The notes: a model not told the origin generated them from the sequence alone. Shown: positions 23,794-32,435, numbered from the stretch's first letter. The stretch: 35,747 nucleotides of DNA from Nitrospirota bacterium (GCA_016212165.1 JACRGY010000047.1:1-35747); one strand, 5' to 3'. Translations and numbers: made by a program.

Positions 23794-25124
23794 GATTTGC
23801 CTTTCTGGAGAGGAGATTTTATCTCGGGCTCTTTGTGCTTCTGCCCCTATTTTTTTCTGTGTTTGCACTGGCTGCGCCGCTTATTTTCCTGACTAAATTC
23901 AGGACCGTGCTTCAGCATCATATTGTTGATGCCAGGGGACTCTTAGCCCTTTATGAGTCTGCCGAAAAATGGACCTATATATTTACAGGCGTGGCATTCA
24001 TTGCAGGCCTGGTTGTTGCCTATGCGCTTATAAGGCCGGCAAAGAAACTTCTCAGGGAAAACAGGGGATATAAAGACATAGAAGAATTCGGCTCTCTCGG
24101 TAAAGAGTTCGCAGAGATAGCGACATCTTTCAGAAAATATACATCCCTGCTTGAAAGCACAACAGGCGGGATAATGGCAGTTAATAAGGATGGTGAAATA
24201 ATAATGGCAAACCCTCATGCCTGTCACATACTCGGATACCCGGAACCTGATGTCATGGGGAAAAATATTGGAGCACTGCTGTATATACCGAAAGATTTTG
24301 AGAGGGCCATGAAAGGAGAGATAATTACATCTGAATTAAATATGGTGATAAACGGAGAAAGGCGGACAATCGGGTATACGCTTTCGCCGGTAAAGGGTAA
24401 GGATGCAATAGACGGCGCAGTCTTTAATTTTATGGATACTACAAGGATAAAAGAGATGCATCAGGAGATACAAAAGACGGAAAGGCTGGCAGGTATCGGG
24501 GCCCTGGCAATGGAAGTGGCCCACGAGGTCAGAAATCCGCTGGCCTCAATAAAGGGTTTGGCGCAGATGATAAGAGAAGACGTAAAGGATGATGAGCAGA
24601 AGGTGCTTTATATTGATACGATACTTAAGGAAACTGACCGCCTTAACAGGGTTGTGGATACCCTTTTTGAGAAAAAGACAGCTTCTTATGACGGCGATAA
24701 TCTCAAGGAGATGATACACAGGGTGGTGCTTCTATGCGGCCATGCAGTGCAGGGCAAGGCTGTAAGGGTAACAGAGAAATACGATGAGATAGCAGATAAA
24801 ATACAGGTGGAAGATGAGCGTCTCTTTCACGCAATTTACAATATAGTCCTGAATGCTTATGAAGCAATCAGGGAAGACGGAGAAATAAGCATAAAGGCAT
24901 GGGAAAAAGACGCGGGGGTGATAATAGAGATTTCCAGTGATTCAGAACTGGGCCCGGGATTAATGGCGGATAAAATCTTTGAAGCAGATGTGACTACCAA
25001 GGGAGCAGGGCACGGCATGGGCTTAAAGATTGCGAGGGATGCGATTAGAAATCTTGGCGGAGAGATAAACGTCGAGGCCGGAGAAGGTAAAATAAAATTC
25101 ATCATCCAACTGCCGCAGGCCTGA
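23763..25124 (+). CDS. PAS-domain sensor histidine kinase, membrane-bound
   Basis: The 453-residue kinase has two membrane helices (about residues 20-45 and 70-88) with almost no periplasmic domain between them. A PAS domain (about 125-235), a HisKA domain with the phospho-His in AHEVRNPLAS (His254) and a HATPase domain (N-box NIVLNAYEAI) follow. The ATP-lid glycine motif reads DSELGPGL rather than DxGPG, slightly unusual. The start at ATG 23763 overlaps pilC by 31 bases; no later start fits. Position after pilC suggests a PilS-like kinase. Its likely partner is the NtrC-type regulator at 26532, although a phospholipase-type gene on the other strand lies between them. Confidence 0.9.
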   Translation: MGHDTRYEKIRFAFLERRFYLGLFVLLPLFFSVFALAAPLIFLTKFRTVLQHHIVDARGLLALYESAEKWTYIFTGVAFIAGLVVAYALIRPAKKLLRENRGYKDIEEFGSLGKEFAEIATSFRKYTSLLESTTGGIMAVNKDGEIIMANPHACHILGYPEPDVMGKNIGALLYIPKDFERAMKGEIITSELNMVINGERRTIGYTLSPVKGKDAIDGAVFNFMDTTRIKEMHQEIQKTERLAGIGALAMEVAHEVRNPLASIKGLAQMIREDVKDDEQKVLYIDTILKETDRLNRVVDTLFEKKTASYDGDNLKEMIHRVVLLCGHAVQGKAVRVTEKYDEIADKIQVEDERLFHAIYNIVLNAYEAIREDGEISIKAWEKDAGVIIEISSDSELGPGLMADKIFEADVTTKGAGHGMGLKIARDAIRNLGGEINVEAGEGKIKFIIQLPQA

Positions 25125-25192
25125 GGGGTAAAGCAGATTGATTAAGTTTTCTAACCTCCCCATCCTTCTCCCTCAATCCTTTAAAATAACCC

Positions 25193-26368
25193 CTACAGCC
25201 TTCTCCTGAATAACGCAAAGAACTGTTCCTTGAGTTTTTCGCAGAACTCTCTTTTCATCCAGTGGTCCAGTTCTATCTTTACAGATTGATTCAGGTCTTC
25301 ATGAAAGATATCCAGCATCTGCCGGCCGAACCCTTCATCGAGTATCCCGACATTGCCCTCATCATTTCTCCTCAGGGACTGGAAATCAAGGTTTGCAGAA
25401 CCTATAATGCTCCAGCGCTCATCAAACACAGATGTCTTTGCATGCAGTATCTCTCCCCTGTAGTTATATATCTCAATGCCGGCTTTCAGCAGTTTTGCAA
25501 ATGATGCCCTGCCTGCATAATGTGCGGCAGATATATCGCTTTCAGACGGCAGGAGGAGCTTAACATCCACTCCCCTTTTAACTGCCTCCGATAGGATATG
25601 CACCATCCTCCTGCTCGGGGTAAAATAAGCTGTTGTAAGGAATATGCTCCGGCGTGCATGGTTGATGCTGTAATATAAAAGCCTTCTCAGCTTTCTCCTG
25701 CCCCTTGCCGAGCTTGCAAATATGGGCAGTACAGGAAGGCCGCTGCTTTCACGGGTACTTATGCCTTGAGAGACAATTGGCTCGCCGCCCCATATTACCC
25801 AGCTTTTTCTGAAGGTATTGAGCAGTGTCAGGGCTATCGGGCCTTCGAGCATTATCCCTGTATCTCTCCAGCCTTCCTTACGCTTCTTAAGCCTCCCGAA
25901 ATAATATCCGCTGTATTCATTTGCAATATTCAGTCCGCCGGTGAAGGCCTTTTCTCCGTCTATGATAATAAGTTTTTTATGGTCGCGGTGGGCATACATT
26001 AGAGGCGCAGTCCATTTGAAAGGCCGTGACCCCCTTACATTTATCCCGGCCCTTTTCAGTTCTTCCCAAAATTTCCGCGGCGTTCCAAAGGAACCAAAAT
26101 GGTCATAGAGGATATATATGTAAACGCCTTCGCGTGCTTTCTTTTTTAACAACCTTGCAAGTTCAGCTCCGGTTTCATCGTTACGGAATATATAAAACTC
26201 AAGGCAGATAAGCCTCTTTGCTTTGGAAACTGAATCAAATATCATCTTGAATAATTCCTTGCTTTTCCACAAAAGCTGAACATTGTTGCCGTCTGTAAAG
26301 CTGCTGCCATACAGCCTTTCTATCTCAGGCCTTGTGAAGACAGGTTTTATGCCATTTCCGGTCTGCAT
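25193..26368 (-). CDS. Cardiolipin synthase / phospholipase D family protein (ClsB-like)
   Basis: Two HxKxxxxD motifs are present: HKKLIIID in the first half, followed by GEKAFTGGLN, and HAKTSVFD in the second, followed by GSAN. These are the catalytic sites of the phospholipase D superfamily. There are no membrane helices, as in ClsB, which joins phosphatidylglycerol (or another alcohol) to make cardiolipin at the inner membrane. I give the ATG at 26368 (391 residues). The frame is open to a GTG at 26446, but those extra codons fall in a repeat element, and neither start has a clear ribosome binding site. The gene is opposite in strand to its neighbours and interrupts a kinase-regulator pair. 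Confidence 0.88.
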   Translation of the reverse strand: MQTGNGIKPVFTRPEIERLYGSSFTDGNNVQLLWKSKELFKMIFDSVSKAKRLICLEFYIFRNDETGAELARLLKKKAREGVYIYILYDHFGSFGTPRKFWEELKRAGINVRGSRPFKWTAPLMYAHRDHKKLIIIDGEKAFTGGLNIANEYSGYYFGRLKKRKEGWRDTGIMLEGPIALTLLNTFRKSWVIWGGEPIVSQGISTRESSGLPVLPIFASSARGRRKLRRLLYYSINHARRSIFLTTAYFTPSRRMVHILSEAVKRGVDVKLLLPSESDISAAHYAGRASFAKLLKAGIEIYNYRGEILHAKTSVFDERWSIIGSANLDFQSLRRNDEGNVGILDEGFGRQMLDIFHEDLNQSVKIELDHWMKREFCEKLKEQFFALFRRRL

Positions 26369-26403
26369 TATAAAATCATTACTTAAATGATATTTTCTGT
26401 CAA

Positions 26404-26477
26404 CCCCGTTAGAAAGTTCGGACGGGGCTTGCCCCGTGTGAAGCACTGCTTCTATCTGGGCTTGTTTTCTAACGGGG
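26404..26477. repeat. CCCCGTTAGAA-family element with terminal inverted repeats and a central hairpin
   Basis: Perfect 12-bp inverted ends, CCCCGTTAGAAA (26404-26415) and TTTCTAACGGGG (26466-26477), enclose a perfect hairpin, ACGGGGC-TT-GCCCCGT (26422-26437). The whole is 74 bp, with GTCAA/TCAAC-like flanks. It has no coding capacity and resembles a tiny non-autonomous mobile element or REP-type unit. Confidence 0.8.
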
Positions 26478-26531
26478 TCAACTACCGTTCGCCAGTCTGT
26501 GATAAAATAGCACTTAGATTAACGGGGGTAT

Positions 26532-27911
26532 ATGGCATTTACTGCAAGCGAACATAAGATACTGATTGTTGACGATGACACCAGCATCCGGTTCTTTCTC
26601 GGGGAGCTTCTGAAAAAGGAAAGCTTCCAGTTTGATATAGCAGAAACAGGCCCTGAGGCTATTGCCCTTTTAAAAAATAACGACTACAGCCTTGTGCTCC
26701 TTGATGAAAAGATGCCAGGCATGAGCGGCATTGAGGTCCTCGGGCATATAAAGGCAGCAGGTTATCCCATGCCTGTGATAATGATAACCGCTTATGGTTC
26801 GAAAGAGCTCGCAATAAGAGCCATCAAAGAGGGGGCCTATGATTTTTTCACAAAGCCGGTTGATATAGAAATTGTCAGAACGGTCATAAGCAGGGCGATT
26901 GAAAAATACGAACTTCAGAAAGAGATTGAGGCCCTGAAGACAGAAAGCCTCGGGAAAGACCTTAAGGATGAAATCATAGCTGAAAGCGACGAGATGAAGC
27001 GGGCAATCGAGCTTTCCAAAAAGGTTGCTGAAACAGATGTCACAGTCCTGGTGACAGGTGAAAGCGGTTCCGGCAAAGAGCTTATTGCAAAGGCCATACA
27101 CAGGCTTAGCGATAGAAGAGAAAATCCCTTTATAAGCGTGAATTGCGCGGCAATCCCTGAAACGCTGCTGGAATCAGAGCTCTTCGGGTATGAAAGAGGC
27201 GCATTTACAGGCGCAACGAGGCAGCATATCGGCAAATTTGAAAGGGCGGCTAACGGCAGTATTTTCCTGGATGAGATTGGAGACCTTTCGTTAGGGCTGC
27301 AGGCAAAACTTTTAAGGGTTTTGCAGGAGAAGGAGATAGAGCGCCTTGGAGGCACAAAGACTGTAAAGGTCGATCTGCGGTTGATTTCCGCAACCAACAA
27401 GGACCTTAATGCTGCTGTAGCTGAAGGAAGATTCAGGGAGGACCTTCTTTACAGGGTAAGGGTATTCGAGATTATTGTCCCTCCGCTCAGAAAAAGGAAA
27501 AACGATATCCCCCTCCTGGCGGATTATTTTTTAAGGAAATACAGCAGCGCCATCGGGAAAAAATTTAAAGGCATCTCTGCTTCTGCGATAAGGTTTTTCC
27601 TGAATTATAACTGGCCCGGGAACGTGAGAGAGATGGAGAATCTTATTCAGAGGGCCATAATCCTTGAGGACAGCAATGCAATCACAGGGAAAACAGTCAC
27701 AGAGCTTATATACGGGGGCGGGGACAAGGCCGGGGACGGAGAAAAAAATGTTAAAGACAGGATAGAAACCATAAAGTCAGAGGAAGAGAAGAGGCTTATA
27801 ATAGATGCCCTCACAGAGGCAAGATGGAAAAGAACAGATGCAGCGGCCCATCTCGGAATCAGCAGAAAGAGCCTTTTTAACAAGATGAAGAAATATGGCT
27901 TGTACGGTTAG
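26532..27911 (+). CDS. Sigma-54-dependent response regulator, NtrC family
   Basis: The 459-residue protein has a receiver domain (Asp58 phospho-acceptor in LLDEKMPGMSG), a sigma-54-activating AAA+ domain and a Fis-type helix-turn-helix at the C-terminus (about 415-455). In the AAA+ domain Walker A is GESGSGKE at about 175-182, GAFTGA at about 223-228 contacts sigma-54, and Walker B includes IFLDEIGD. It activates sigma-54 promoters after phosphorylation. The kinase at 23763 is the best candidate partner. The start is ATG 26532 after GGGGG. The protease and single-pass genes follow with 9- and 1-base gaps, so they are probably in the same operon. Confidence 0.95.
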   Translation: MAFTASEHKILIVDDDTSIRFFLGELLKKESFQFDIAETGPEAIALLKNNDYSLVLLDEKMPGMSGIEVLGHIKAAGYPMPVIMITAYGSKELAIRAIKEGAYDFFTKPVDIEIVRTVISRAIEKYELQKEIEALKTESLGKDLKDEIIAESDEMKRAIELSKKVAETDVTVLVTGESGSGKELIAKAIHRLSDRRENPFISVNCAAIPETLLESELFGYERGAFTGATRQHIGKFERAANGSIFLDEIGDLSLGLQAKLLRVLQEKEIERLGGTKTVKVDLRLISATNKDLNAAVAEGRFREDLLYRVRVFEIIVPPLRKRKNDIPLLADYFLRKYSSAIGKKFKGISASAIRFFLNYNWPGNVREMENLIQRAIILEDSNAITGKTVTELIYGGGDKAGDGEKNVKDRIETIKSEEEKRLIIDALTEARWKRTDAAAHLGISRKSLFNKMKKYGLYG

Positions 27912-27920
27912 GCAGGAACC

Positions 27921-28904
27921 TTGAGGTTTTTTGATTCATACATCGGCATGTTCATTGCCCAATCGGTGCTGCATTCATTCATGGCCCTTGTGATTATTGA
28001 GATTGCATTTTATTCATGGGAAATCAGGGACCATCTGGCAAAGTTCAGGTACAGGCTTCTGGTATTAATCCTTCCAATCTTTGTCTTCCCGGTTTACCAG
28101 CTGATAAACCCTGACAGGGGGTCCATGTATTTCAGGGAGAATACCGCTATACTTAATTTTAACGGGTGGCTGGCAATAAAACTATGGGATATAATACCTG
28201 TCTATTCGTTATTTCTTGCGTTTCTTTCAGGGACAGCGCTTATTTTTTTCCTGCAGGAGATATTCCCTATTGTAAGAGAAAAACTTCCTAAACCCGGTTA
28301 CGTGTCATATGTAGTTCCGCACAGGGACATAATCGGGATGATTGAAGGGCTTTGCAAAAAGCTGGGCACCTCAAAACCATCTGTCAGGATTGTGGATGAA
28401 CCATATCCGGTGCTGTTCACAACAGGAATAAAAAACCATGTAATAATTCTGTCAAAGGCGCTCCTCGATAAGTTTACCGATGACCAGATGGAAAGCGCAC
28501 TGGCACATGAGATAGTCCATATTGTCAGAGGCAGCAGCATTAAGACCCAGATTATATATATATTGAGGATGCTGATGTTTTATAATCCTGTGAGCCTTAT
28601 AGAGTTCCGAAGGCTTGTTCAGGATGATGAGTTTATTTGTGATGACATAACTGTTTCTCTCACAAAAAAACCGGAGGCCCTCATATCTGCAATTAAGGCC
28701 TTTTACTCTTATCCGAAAGAAGATGAGCGGCCAAAGGTATCAGTTATGAAGGATACTATAGAAAGCCATAGTCACAATTTGCTCCTGAAAGAAAGGATAG
28801 TTAAGATACAGGAAAAAGAAATTGAGGACACTCCCGGATTCGGCTGGGTGAAATTTATTTTAACAACGCTTATAATTCTTAAAATTAATTATATGGTGGT
28901 TTAG
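27921..28904 (+). CDS. M56/M48-like membrane metalloprotease (BlaR1/HtpX-type)
   Basis: The 327-residue protein has about three N-terminal membrane helices, a zinc-protease motif HEIVH at residues 196-200 with a likely third ligand Glu in DDEFICDD (about 235), and a C-terminal membrane helix. The overall layout matches the protease part of M56 (BlaR1/MecR1) proteins, which cut regulators on receiving a signal. M48 proteases, which act in membrane quality control, are the alternative. The start is TTG 27921 after AGGAA; an ATG at 27948 is possible. It is the second gene of the operon led by the NtrC-type regulator. Confidence 0.8.
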   Translation: MRFFDSYIGMFIAQSVLHSFMALVIIEIAFYSWEIRDHLAKFRYRLLVLILPIFVFPVYQLINPDRGSMYFRENTAILNFNGWLAIKLWDIIPVYSLFLAFLSGTALIFFLQEIFPIVREKLPKPGYVSYVVPHRDIIGMIEGLCKKLGTSKPSVRIVDEPYPVLFTTGIKNHVIILSKALLDKFTDDQMESALAHEIVHIVRGSSIKTQIIYILRMLMFYNPVSLIEFRRLVQDDEFICDDITVSLTKKPEALISAIKAFYSYPKEDERPKVSVMKDTIESHSHNLLLKERIVKIQEKEIEDTPGFGWVKFILTTLIILKINYMVV

Positions 28905-28905
28905 A

Positions 28906-29460
28906 ATGCATATCAGGATAACACGACAACTTAAAATGGTATTTTCCTTTGCTCTCCTGATAATTTTATTGCTGGTTGTCCTGGAGCTGGTAAACTGGGC
29001 GCCGTCCATAATTGAGACAGAAAGTTTAAGGAAATACAAGACCATTGAACTGGTTAAAAGAAAGCTCCATATTGAAAGGATTTACATCCCTGCTTACCTT
29101 CCGGAGGATTTGAACCTTAAGTGGCCGCCGGCAGAGATATACGCTCAGAAAAAACCGTTTGTAATGGTAATAATGCATTTCCAGCAGCGTGATTCAAAGG
29201 AACTTGGCCTTATTGTTCATCAGGTAGACGCAAGAGCCAATTATCGCCCTGAGTCTAAAATAAAACTCAGCCAGATTAAAAAAGAAAGCAAGGTCCTGAT
29301 TAAAGACAGGGCTGGAATACTTGTTACTGCGACATGCGAAGATGATACTCCCTGCAATCAGGTGTCATGGCGGGAAGGGAACTTTATACTCACAGTGATT
29401 GGAAAGGACTCTCAGAGGGACCTGATAAGAATAGCGCGCAGCATGGTTCCTGATTCGTAA
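28906..29460 (+). CDS. Single-pass extracytoplasmic protein, DUF4367-like C-terminus
   Basis: The 184-residue protein has one N-terminal membrane helix (about residues 12-30) and a soluble domain, presumably outside. The end, VSWREGNFILTVIGKDSQRD then LIRIARSM, resembles the closing part of DUF4367-type domains found in regulators of envelope stress and sporulation proteins. A Cys pair (CEDDTPC) in this domain could form a disulphide. It starts one base after the protease stop. It could be the substrate or sensor partner of that protease; this is inference. Confidence 0.65.
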   Translation: MHIRITRQLKMVFSFALLIILLLVVLELVNWAPSIIETESLRKYKTIELVKRKLHIERIYIPAYLPEDLNLKWPPAEIYAQKKPFVMVIMHFQQRDSKELGLIVHQVDARANYRPESKIKLSQIKKESKVLIKDRAGILVTATCEDDTPCNQVSWREGNFILTVIGKDSQRDLIRIARSMVPDS

Positions 29461-29473
29461 CTTTTAATTTTGT

Positions 29474-29507
29474 TTAATTCCGTTAGAAATATTTCTAACG
29501 GAATTAA
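29474..29507. repeat. Perfect 34-bp palindrome, CCGTTAGAA family
   Basis: Each 17-base half reads TTAATTCCGTTAGAAAT and its exact complement. It lies 13 bases after the end of the single-pass protein gene. No run of T follows on either strand, so it is not a standard terminator, though it may protect or end transcripts. The core matches the ends of the elements at 26404 and 30181. The rest of the 270-base gap to 29731 shows no gene. Confidence 0.85.
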
Positions 29508-29730
29508 CCCACTGAAATATAAGCATATTTACTGCCCCCTTGCGCTTTTTCAGTAGTTTTCCTGTCTCATATAGGATAAGTTAACCCATTAAAATAGGAA
29601 CTTCTTCCAATTGTATGTGGCCTGCTTTCCTGTTAGCCTATACTCAAGAAAATAAAAGGAGGTGAGACAAAAGAGGGCTTAGGCAGTGGACGGAAGGCAG
29701 TTATAAAAATAAAGGAAGGAGGGACTTAAA

Positions 29731-30123
29731 ATGTTAAAACTGAGACACATAGGCGGAGAAAGAGTAAAGGGAGGGAATTACTGGAACTTCTCAACAGGCG
29801 AACGCGTAACCATTGAAACAGGTGGAATTCTTCCTGGCGGCAGTTCAACAACATATTACAAGGCTCATCCTGCTATAATATTGCTGGCAGGCCCGGTGCT
29901 TGGCCTTGTGTATGCGACATTTCTGCCATTCATAGGGATTGCAGTATTGCTGAAGGTTGTAATGACAAAGCTGTTCGGCGGCGTTATGGAAGGAGTGTCA
30001 AAGCTTGCAGTATTCAACTGGAGGCCTTCCGAGGCATACCTCGCGGGCAAAAGGCATAAAAAAGCTGCAGAGGATAAGGAAGCCAAAAAAGACGCGGATA
30101 AAGGCACAGGAGACAGTGAATGA
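29731..30123 (+). CDS. Small membrane protein of unknown function next to the cytochrome cluster
   Basis: The 130-residue protein has a hydrophilic N-terminus with a Gly/Ser/Thr-rich stretch (ETGGILPGGSSTT), a hydrophobic region at about residues 47-80 that could be one long or two short membrane helices, and a Lys/Asp/Glu-rich tail. A very strong ribosome binding site (GGAAGGAGG) precedes the ATG. It has no cysteine or haem motif. I do not recognise the family. A terminator separates it from the 13-haem cytochrome gene, so it is transcribed on its own, but the strong signals suggest high expression. Confidence 0.7.
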   Translation: MLKLRHIGGERVKGGNYWNFSTGERVTIETGGILPGGSSTTYYKAHPAIILLAGPVLGLVYATFLPFIGIAVLLKVVMTKLFGGVMEGVSKLAVFNWRPSEAYLAGKRHKKAAEDKEAKKDADKGTGDSE

Positions 30124-30132
30124 ATTCAGGAC

Positions 30133-30175
30133 GAGGGGGTTTTGTCGGCCTTATTCAAGACCCCCTCAGTATTTT
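30133..30175 (+). terminator. Rho-independent terminator after the small membrane protein gene
   Basis: GAGGGGGTTTTG (30133-30144) pairs with CAAGACCCCCTC (30156-30167), giving a 12-bp stem with one G-U pair and an 11-base loop. The T-rich ATTTTGTTT follows. It lies just after the stop at 30123. Confidence 0.85.
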
Positions 30176-30180
30176 GTTTG

Positions 30181-30209
30181 CCCCGCTTAGAGGCAAGCTT
30201 CTAACGGGG
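30181..30209. repeat. CCCCGTTAGAA-family hairpin upstream of the cytochrome gene
   Basis: CCCCGCTTAGA (30181-30191) and TCTAACGGGG (30200-30209) form a hairpin with one bulge. This is a compact version of the element at 26404-26477. It lies 26 bases before the start of the 13-haem cytochrome and would be in its leader if transcription starts upstream. Confidence 0.7.
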
Positions 30210-30235
30210 TCTATGACCTGTTAAGGAGGGTTTAT

Positions 30236-31627
30236 ATGCTATGTAGGTACGTTTTAGGAATTTTACTTGTTCTTGCAGCATTTCCTTCAAATGGTTTCTC
30301 AGCAGAAAGCAGCGTATCAGCAGCAGATCAAACATGCATGATGTGCCACAGTCAGGAACAGGACCTAACCTTTGACGCCGGAGAAAAGGTATCGCTTAAA
30401 GTTAATACCGAAGAACTCGGGCGGTCTGTTCACAGGATAATAAGCTGCTCTGACTGCCACGGGTTTACAGCAGACCAGCATCCTAAAAGGACCTTTAAAA
30501 ATCACCGGCAGTACACTGCATTTTCCGCCAAGGTGTGTACGCAATGCCATGTTTCGCACAAAACTAAAATCCATGAAAAATTATTGAGTCAATCGCCAAA
30601 AGGAACTGTTTGTTCAGATTGTCACGGTTTTCATTCCATTCAGCGCGCGCGTGAACTGTCAAAGGGCAATCATTACTGCCTGAACTGTCATCAACGTGAA
30701 TTAAGCATAACATTCAAGACTGGAGAGAAACAGTCAATTCATATAAACGAATCTATCCTCAATATCTCGGTCCACAAGAACCTGAGTTGTACCGACTGCC
30801 ATTTTGGTTTTTCATCAGAAGAACATCCCCTCAGGATATTTAAGAGCAAGAGGGATTATTCGATCGCGATGTCGGAAAGCTGCAGGAGATGTCATTTTGA
30901 CAAGTATTCAAGGACCCTGGAAGGCATACATTATAACCTGTTGACGCATGGCAACCTGAATGCGCCTGTCTGTACAGACTGTCACGGCGCTCATTCGGTT
31001 TATTCGGGCAGAAAGGAAAAACTTGCTAATGCAAAGAAATGCGAGCGGTGTCATCCCGAGGTATATAAGGTCTATACGCAGAGCGTCCATGGAGGCGCAT
31101 TGATACTGGAGCATAACGAGGATGTCCCGATATGTTCGGACTGCCACAAGGCCCATGATATGACTGACCCAAGGACAACGGATTTTCGTAATGCCGTGCC
31201 GCAGATGTGCGGCAACTGTCATGCAGACAAGGATTTAATGAAAAAATACGGACTTTCAACTGCGGTTGTTGATACATACCTCCAGGACTTTCACGGGGTT
31301 ACATTGAAGTTCTATAAGCAGCAGGGGAAATCCGTAAAGCCGATAGCTGTCTGTATAGACTGTCACGGCATACATGATATAACCAAGGTTAATGCGCCCA
31401 ATGCGCCTATGATAAAGGCAAACCTTGTAAAGCGGTGCCAGAAATGTCATCCGGCTGCTACAGCTAATTTTCCTGACAGCTGGGTTTCTCATTATAAGCC
31501 CAGCCTTAAAAAGGCGCCTCTGGTTTATATGATTAACTTTGGGTATAAGGTTTTTATTCCATTTATGATAATCGGGCTCATACTCCAGATTATTCTGCAC
31601 ATCTGGCGTTATGCTGTTAACCGATAA
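30236..31627 (+). CDS. Thirteen-haem c-type cytochrome with C-terminal membrane anchor
   Basis: The 463-residue protein has a signal peptide (residues 1-23), thirteen CxxCH motifs and a membrane helix near the end (about 437-457). The motifs start at Cys 34, 71, 101, 126, 148, 185, 216, 246, 269, 300, 325, 373 and 401. The block of four motifs at 34-130 is repeated at 148-250 with the same 37-residue first spacing and shared flanking text (SVH, then CSDCHGF or CTDCHFG, then HP, R, FK), so it arose by internal duplication. It should carry electrons in the periplasm. The cytochrome b gene follows after 14 bases. AAGGAGG precedes the ATG. Confidence 0.95.
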   Translation: MLCRYVLGILLVLAAFPSNGFSAESSVSAADQTCMMCHSQEQDLTFDAGEKVSLKVNTEELGRSVHRIISCSDCHGFTADQHPKRTFKNHRQYTAFSAKVCTQCHVSHKTKIHEKLLSQSPKGTVCSDCHGFHSIQRARELSKGNHYCLNCHQRELSITFKTGEKQSIHINESILNISVHKNLSCTDCHFGFSSEEHPLRIFKSKRDYSIAMSESCRRCHFDKYSRTLEGIHYNLLTHGNLNAPVCTDCHGAHSVYSGRKEKLANAKKCERCHPEVYKVYTQSVHGGALILEHNEDVPICSDCHKAHDMTDPRTTDFRNAVPQMCGNCHADKDLMKKYGLSTAVVDTYLQDFHGVTLKFYKQQGKSVKPIAVCIDCHGIHDITKVNAPNAPMIKANLVKRCQKCHPAATANFPDSWVSHYKPSLKKAPLVYMINFGYKVFIPFMIIGLILQIILHIWRYAVNR

Positions 31628-31641
31628 GGAGGAATTTTAAA

Positions 31642-32373
31642 ATGAAAAAGTTTGGCGATGAATATATCAGGAGATTTAGTTCAGCCAGGATAATAGAGCA
31701 CTGGCTTAATGCCATAGTATTTGCAGTCCTGGTATTAACGGGCCTGTCGCAGAAATTCCATGACTACAGCGCAGCGCAGTGGATAGTCATGACCCTGGGC
31801 GGAATTGACGCCACAAGGATTATCCATAGATATACAGGGATAATCTTTGCAGGGCTGACAATCCCGCATATCCTGGCAGCGTCATTTGGATTTTTGTTCC
31901 TGAAGTGGCAGCCGTCAATAATCATACATAAAAATGATTTCAGAGATGCCATAGTCAATATAAGATATTACCTCGGACTGGAAGAACATCCGGCAAGGTG
32001 CGACAGATTCGATTACAAGCAAAAATTCGAATACTGGGGCGTTGTTGTGGGCGGCATACTGATGATTGTTACGGGAGCGCTGCTATGGATACCGACTGTT
32101 GCGGCAAGGTTTTTGCCCGGGGAATTTATTCCCGCTGCAAAGGCCCTTCATACAAACGAGGCATTACTGGCATTCCTTGTCATTGTTATCTGGCATATCT
32201 ACAATGCGGTATTCAGCCCCGAGGTATTTCCGATAGACACGGTAATGTTTACAGGCAAGATTTCTAAGGAACGCATGATACATGAACACCCTCTGGAATA
32301 TGAAAGGCTCTTCGGCGTATCTCTTAAAAGCCCGGAGGATGAGAACGCACCGGAAGAGAGAACGACGACTTGA
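31642..32373 (+). CDS. b-type cytochrome membrane subunit (formate dehydrogenase gamma / cytochrome b561-like)
   Basis: The 243-residue protein has about four membrane helices. Its histidines are placed for haem b: His20 (IIEHWLNA), His62 (IIHRYTG), His76, His170 and His185 (IVIWHIYNA). This layout is that of the di-haem quinone-reactive subunits of formate dehydrogenase and hydrogenase. It probably exchanges electrons between the quinone pool and the 13-haem cytochrome encoded just upstream, making a membrane-to-periplasm electron conduit. AAGGAGG lies before the ATG. No dehydrogenase or reductase gene is present, so the direction and final acceptor are open. Confidence 0.9.
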   Translation: MKKFGDEYIRRFSSARIIEHWLNAIVFAVLVLTGLSQKFHDYSAAQWIVMTLGGIDATRIIHRYTGIIFAGLTIPHILAASFGFLFLKWQPSIIIHKNDFRDAIVNIRYYLGLEEHPARCDRFDYKQKFEYWGVVVGGILMIVTGALLWIPTVAARFLPGEFIPAAKALHTNEALLAFLVIVIWHIYNAVFSPEVFPIDTVMFTGKISKERMIHEHPLEYERLFGVSLKSPEDENAPEERTTT

Positions 32374-32435
32374 CAGACAGCGGCAGTAACGGTTATGGTT
32401 AGACAAAATCTATACTTATAGCCATGCTAACCTAA

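Noticed and set aside
26362-26398. TTGACA and TATAAT upstream of the cardiolipin-synthase-like start
   Set aside because: The two boxes are about 25 bases apart, too far for a normal promoter.
29620-29640. Possible sigma-54 promoter (TGTGGCCTGCTTTCCTG) before the small membrane protein gene
   Set aside because: The second element does not match GC at the required distance.
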